Source of the DNA: CALAGB01 sp963789565
Lineage (GTDB): Bacteria > Chloroflexota > Chloroflexia > Thermomicrobiales > Thermomicrobiaceae
Reading direction: 5' to 3'
NCBI GenBank assembly: GCA_963789565.1
Contig: CAWBKX010000002.1
Location: forward strand, 2,046,001-2,110,000
DNA: 64,000 bases
The notes under the pieces were generated by a model that was not told where the DNA came from, ran no database searches, and was given only the letters and a program-made list of their open reading frames with translations. Made by a program: the position numbers and the translations under genes. Shown here in pieces: positions 61,065 through 64,000 of the stretch (within the stretch, counting starts at the first letter, position 1; the number at the start of each line of letters is the position of its first letter).

Positions 61065-61740
61065 ACGCGATACGACACCTGACGTCTCCGCCATCATCTT
61101 CGACATGGATGGCGTCCTGATCGACAGCGAGCCGGTCCACCAGGTTGCGACCGACGTCGTGGCGCGACGCTACGGTCTGCCGACCGTCACGCCCGAGGTC
61201 TTCGCCCGCTACTTCTATGGGCGCACCGACTACAGCGGGTTTCTCGACTATCTGACGGCAGTGGGACGGACCGACCTCTCGGTTGAGGTACTGATCGACG
61301 CCAACGCGGCCGAGTATGCACGCCGCTTTGCAACTGAGGTTCGTCCGTTTCGGGACGCCATCGACACGCTGCACGCCTGCGCGGTGCGTGGCTACCATCT
61401 GGCGATCGTCTCGGGCGGACGCAACAGCGAAGTACAAGCGGTGGTGGAGCGCTTCGCACTTGGACGTCTCCTCGACGTCACGGTCGGTGGCGACGACGTG
61501 CCGGTCGGCAAGCCCGACCCCGCCCCCTATCTGCTGGGTGCGCAGCGGCTCGGCGTACTCCCAGATGCGTGTCTGGTGATCGAGGATGCCCCGGCCGGCG
61601 TAGCGTCAGCGGTCGCGGCGGGTATGCGCTGCCTGGCCGTCGATCGGTCTGGTCAATCGGATCGATTGTCCCAGGCTGATCGGGTGGTAAAGACCGTCAC
61701 CATCGAGGCGATCGAGGAGCTGGCACGAGCGGCTCGGTGA
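61057..61740 (+). CDS. HAD-superfamily phosphatase (beta-PGM-like)
   Basis: This 227-residue HAD hydrolase has motif I FDMDGVLIDSEP with the nucleophilic Asp (about residues 15-26). The small helical cap follows (YFYGRTDYSGFLDYL), then motif II AIVSGGRNSEVQ, the Lys in VGKPDPAPYLLGA, and motif IV VIEDAPAGVASAVAAGM. It is a phosphatase or phosphoglucomutase-like enzyme of subfamily I. GGAGG stands about 8 bases upstream. It overlaps the preceding oxidase gene. Sugar or alcohol phosphates are likely substrates, not resolved here. Confidence 0.9.
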   Translation: MAERDTTPDVSAIIFDMDGVLIDSEPVHQVATDVVARRYGLPTVTPEVFARYFYGRTDYSGFLDYLTAVGRTDLSVEVLIDANAAEYARRFATEVRPFRDAIDTLHACAVRGYHLAIVSGGRNSEVQAVVERFALGRLLDVTVGGDDVPVGKPDPAPYLLGAQRLGVLPDACLVIEDAPAGVASAVAAGMRCLAVDRSGQSDRLSQADRVVKTVTIEAIEELARAAR

Positions 61741-61788
61741 TGACTTGCGGAACGTGGTCGGTCCGGCGACAGCAGTCACTGATCGCCA

Positions 61789-62394
61789 TCACCGCGGATC
61801 GTCGGGAGTGAATTGCGTCGCCAGAACGGGGCTCTCAAATTCAGTGGAAACGCAATCCATGTAAATCAGATCCCAAAGCCGCGTGCCGAGACGGCTACAA
61901 CGACGCCGTCGTCCGATGTCTTTGAACCCGGCACGGTGATACGCCGCAATCCCGGCCACGTTGAATTCGTACACCGTCAACATCACGTTCTCCAGCCCCA
62001 CGGCATTGAACGCATAGTCTAGGGTCAGCGAGGTCGCTTCGGTACCGTATCCTTTGCCACGCGCGTTCGCCTCGCCGATGATGATGCCGAACTCGGCCCG
62101 GCTGTGCCGGTGGTCGACTGCCAGCAGCGACGTGGTTCCGACCGGCCGCATCGACGAGACCTCATACACGGTGAAATCGATGCGATCGCGCGCGGATTGC
62201 GAATTCTCGAAGCTGGCTTGCTCCTGCTGCATCGTCGTCGGCCACGAAAGCCCAAGTGTTCGGCTCATCGAGAGATCGTTGTGCCAGCGACAGTAGGTTG
62301 GAATCAACTCACGGCGCATCGGCCCCAACGCCACCTTCTCCCCAACGATATTGACGAGGGGTTGCTCGCCGCCGTGGCTCGGATGGTCAGTCAC
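61789..62394 (-). CDS. GNAT family N-acetyltransferase (RimJ-type)
   Basis: This protein of about 201 residues has the GNAT core EFGIIIGEANARGKGYGTEAT (acetyl-CoA loop R/Q-x2-G-x-G/A, about residues 105-125) and LENVMLTVYEFNVAGIAAYHRAGF. The GTG at 62394 is used because GGAG stands 5 bases upstream. A GTG at 62409 in the same frame is less well supported. It is transcribed toward the HAD gene and preceded by a VOC gene on the same strand. The substrate is unknown. Confidence 0.83.
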   Translation of the reverse strand: MTDHPSHGGEQPLVNIVGEKVALGPMRRELIPTYCRWHNDLSMSRTLGLSWPTTMQQEQASFENSQSARDRIDFTVYEVSSMRPVGTTSLLAVDHRHSRAEFGIIIGEANARGKGYGTEATSLTLDYAFNAVGLENVMLTVYEFNVAGIAAYHRAGFKDIGRRRRCSRLGTRLWDLIYMDCVSTEFESPVLATQFTPDDPR

Positions 62395-62421
62395 GCGCGC
62401 TCCGCTCACTGATGAGGACCA

Positions 62422-62853
62422 CTAGATCCCTTCGGTGTTCATCAGCACGATGCGCCAGCCGTCCGGATCGGCGACGGTCACACCGCGCCCCTCCCAGTAG
62501 GGGTTCTCGGGCGGCACTTCGGGAAAGCCCAAACTCTCCAGTCTCGCCGCGATGGCGTCGATAGCGGACCGATCCGGCACGTAGAAGACGAGCAGATTGT
62601 CCTCGGTCGGCGCCGGGCAGGGGCTGCCGTGCTCGTGCTGGGTGAACTCCAGATGGTAATCATGGTTCGGCAGACCGAGCATCACGCCGGTGTAACCAAG
62701 GTGGCCCTCACCCCCGAACGAACCGATGATCGGCAGTCCGACCCCTTCGTGGTAAAAGCGCACCACGGCATCCAACTGGTCGGTCGGTCGCGCGATGCGC
62801 ATCTGCACGGCGGGTGGTCCCGCATTCCATGGTTCCCGCATGGTCTTCCCCAT
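62422..62853 (-). CDS. VOC superfamily protein
   Basis: This 143-residue glyoxalase-fold protein begins MGKTMREPWNAGPPAVQMRI. Then come LDAVVRFYHEGVGLPIIGSF, HDYHLEFTQHEHGSP and GVTVADPDGWRIVLMNT, covering both halves of the fold and the usual metal-ligand His and Glu positions. GAGAAG precedes the ATG. An in-frame ATG 12 bases later is possible. It ends 27 bases before the acetyltransferase gene start, so the two may share a transcript. The function is unknown. Confidence 0.85.
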   Translation of the reverse strand: MGKTMREPWNAGPPAVQMRIARPTDQLDAVVRFYHEGVGLPIIGSFGGEGHLGYTGVMLGLPNHDYHLEFTQHEHGSPCPAPTEDNLLVFYVPDRSAIDAIAARLESLGFPEVPPENPYWEGRGVTVADPDGWRIVLMNTEGI

Positions 62854-62959
62854 CTCACTTCTCGCGAGGCGTCGCCGTCACGACGTCGGATCACACCCGT
62901 ATCGATCGCGTCCGTCATGATCGCATGGACAATCCGATTCGTATAATCCCCGCTTCTCC

Positions 62960-63178
62960 TCACTCGTTGGTCTCATCGGTCTCCGCATCGCTCGCGTCCA
63001 CCGGCTTCGACTCGGCCGAGTCTTCCTGACGCAGAAAGATGGAAAGGATGAGGAAGATCCCGTTACCAATGAATTCCGCGTGCCAGGCCTGCAACGTGCT
63101 GACCCAGAACTGCCCTTCCGATCGCGTGGGCGATTCAACCAGCTTGACCGGTCTCGCTCCATGGCCTACAAGGAGCGA
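62960..63178 (-). pseudogene. Truncated C-terminal remnant, DUF6766-like
   Basis: The minus strand reads GARPVKLVESPTRSEGQFWV, then STLQAWHAEFIGNGIFLILS and IFLRQEDSAESKPVDASD to a stop at 62960. This matches the last membrane helix and charged tail of DUF6766-type membrane proteins. The N-terminal three-quarters are absent, a stop lies just upstream, and there is no start codon, so only a remnant survives. The rest of the gap between 62854 and 63256 holds nothing else I recognise. Confidence 0.45.
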
Positions 63179-63256
63179 GGAACCCTACGTCCGTACGAAT
63201 GCAGATCAGACGTCATCGTCTCGCTGGGCACGAACGGCACGCGGAGGGGAAGATCG

Positions 63257-63742
63257 ATGATCGCGCATGATGACGGATTCGCCAGCCGCGACGTCGCGTC
63301 CTTCTGGCGGTTCATCGCGAGCTCACTGAACCGGCTCATCGCTACGCTCGACGATCTGGATGAAGAGGCCCTCAACTGGCGCCCGCCAGCGCCGCAGGCC
63401 AACAGCCTCTATGCGCTCGCGATCCACACCTTCGGCACGGTTGAGGAGAACGTGGTGGAGATCCTCGGCGGCCAACCGGTCCATCGCCAACGCGAGACCG
63501 AGTTTCATGCGGCCGGATCATCCAGCGCTGTCATCCAGCAACGCTGGGAGACGCTGCGGCCCGCGCTGACAGAGGTGCTGACCTCGCTCACGTCCGTCGA
63601 CCTGGAACGAAGCTACTCGCATCCGCGACGGGGCGAGATCACCGGCCTCGAAGTGCTGATCGTGGTGGCGCGCCATTCCGCCGAGCATCTGGGGCAGGCT
63701 GAACTGACACGCGATCTGTTGCGCGCATCCCGAGCAGGCTGA
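63257..63742 (+). CDS. DinB / DUF1572-like four-helix protein
   Basis: This 161-residue protein has the DinB four-helix pattern, with SFWRFIASSLNRLIATLDDL, SLYALAIHTFGTVEENVVEIL and VARHSAEHLGQAELTRDLL. Three His residues (in IHTFG, RHSAEHL) match the usual metal site. GGGGA stands about 6 bases before the ATG at 63257. Longer in-frame starts are rejected. The family includes thiol-dependent transferases, but the specific reaction is not known. Confidence 0.83.
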   Translation: MIAHDDGFASRDVASFWRFIASSLNRLIATLDDLDEEALNWRPPAPQANSLYALAIHTFGTVEENVVEILGGQPVHRQRETEFHAAGSSSAVIQQRWETLRPALTEVLTSLTSVDLERSYSHPRRGEITGLEVLIVVARHSAEHLGQAELTRDLLRASRAG

Positions 63743-63828
63743 TGTTCGCCGGGCTGTCAACTTTTTCGGCAGCCGGTTCAGCGACGTTTGCGCAAGTGGT
63801 GGATTACGGCAGTGGCGGCATGCGGCGC

Positions 63829-64000
63829 TCACGCCTGCTTGCGCGAATCCTCAATGGCGCGAGCGAACGCCAGATCCTTGTCGCTGATGCCACCCTCATC
63901 ATGCGTAGTCAACGTGAGCCGCACCCGGTTGTAGCTATTCCAGATCTCCGGATGATGACGCTGAGTGCGGGCGATATCAGCCACCTGATTTACGAATTTC
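63829..64000 (-). CDS. Pterin-4a-carbinolamine dehydratase (partial)
   Basis: The minus strand from the window edge reads KFVNQVADIARTQRHHPEIW, then NSYNRVRLTLTTHDEGGISD and KDLAFARAI to a TGA at 63829-63831. The HHPE dyad and the TTHDEGGISDKD loop are hallmarks of the PhhB/PCD family, which recycles pterin cofactor. The N-terminus is beyond the window. It converges on the DinB-like gene. Confidence 0.85.
   Translation of the reverse strand, partial: KFVNQVADIARTQRHHPEIWNSYNRVRLTLTTHDEGGISDKDLAFARAIEDSRKQA

Overview
This window is a GC-rich chromosomal segment, most likely from a Chloroflexota bacterium of the Thermomicrobia type. That placement is an inference. It rests on two peptide-binding lipoproteins whose Tat-like leader reads RRQVLKRAAALGL and ends in a LAAC lipobox, on a molybdoenzyme/Rieske/HPP cluster, and on overall gene content. 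There are no rRNA or tRNA genes, no insertion sequence and no recognisable prophage.

Layout. 1-4.6 kb: end of an ABC transporter operon, a small dimeric-barrel protein, an acetyltransferase and a cysteine synthase/cystathionine beta-synthase-like enzyme. 4.6-7.9 kb: a partly AT-richer accessory patch with a dual-OB plus DUF488 protein, two tandem DUF488 paralogues, and a HicB antitoxin next to a decayed hicA. 8.2-13.9 kb: a tight operon for a cytoplasmic NasA/NapA-like molybdopterin oxidoreductase with a membrane partner, a four-cluster ferredoxin subunit, a Tat-anchored Rieske protein, two small membrane proteins and an HPP-family (nitrite transporter-like) protein. 14.1-23.4 kb: a type I-C CRISPR-Cas locus in the order cas3-cas5c-cas8c(-cas11c)-cas7-cas4-cas1-cas2, then a 20-repeat array. 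As read here, cas8c carries two opposite single-base frameshifts. A lone fragment of the CRISPR repeat sits behind a consensus promoter between cas3 and cas5c.

23.5-30.6 kb (mostly minus strand): a redox/nitrosative-stress-like operon (Crp/Fnr regulator, DUF1858 remnant, ferredoxin, DUF59, DUF1858-DUF2249, NnrS-like membrane protein, DUF2249, hemerythrin), then PRC-barrel proteins and an antibiotic-monooxygenase-like protein. 31-37 kb: a DUF1003 membrane protein, an OmpR-type regulator, another PRC-barrel protein, a sugar/proton symporter and an SPFH protein. 37.6-42.5 kb: a proton-pumping P-type ATPase, a uroporphyrinogen-decarboxylase-like protein and two cell-envelope proteins. 42.7-51 kb: a double GNAT protein, a cysteine dioxygenase, a GntR regulator, an APH-family kinase and two paralogous peptide-binding lipoproteins without their permeases. 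51.9-64 kb: CGNR and MarR regulators, a short-chain dehydrogenase, a flavoprotein, a thiolase, VOC proteins, a DUF3604 protein coupled to a FAD oxidase and a HAD phosphatase, a DinB protein and the end of a pterin dehydratase gene.

Several genes (hicA, cas8c twice, DUF1858, a PRC-barrel gene, the uroD-like gene) need a one-base correction to read through. These could be real decay or residual sequencing error, and raw reads would decide. Regulatory sites worth noting are a shared operator in front of the MarR and SDR genes, a TTG-N8-CAA Fnr-type site upstream of the ferredoxin operon, and a duplicated 21-bp palindromic site between the second peptide-binding protein and the CGNR regulator.
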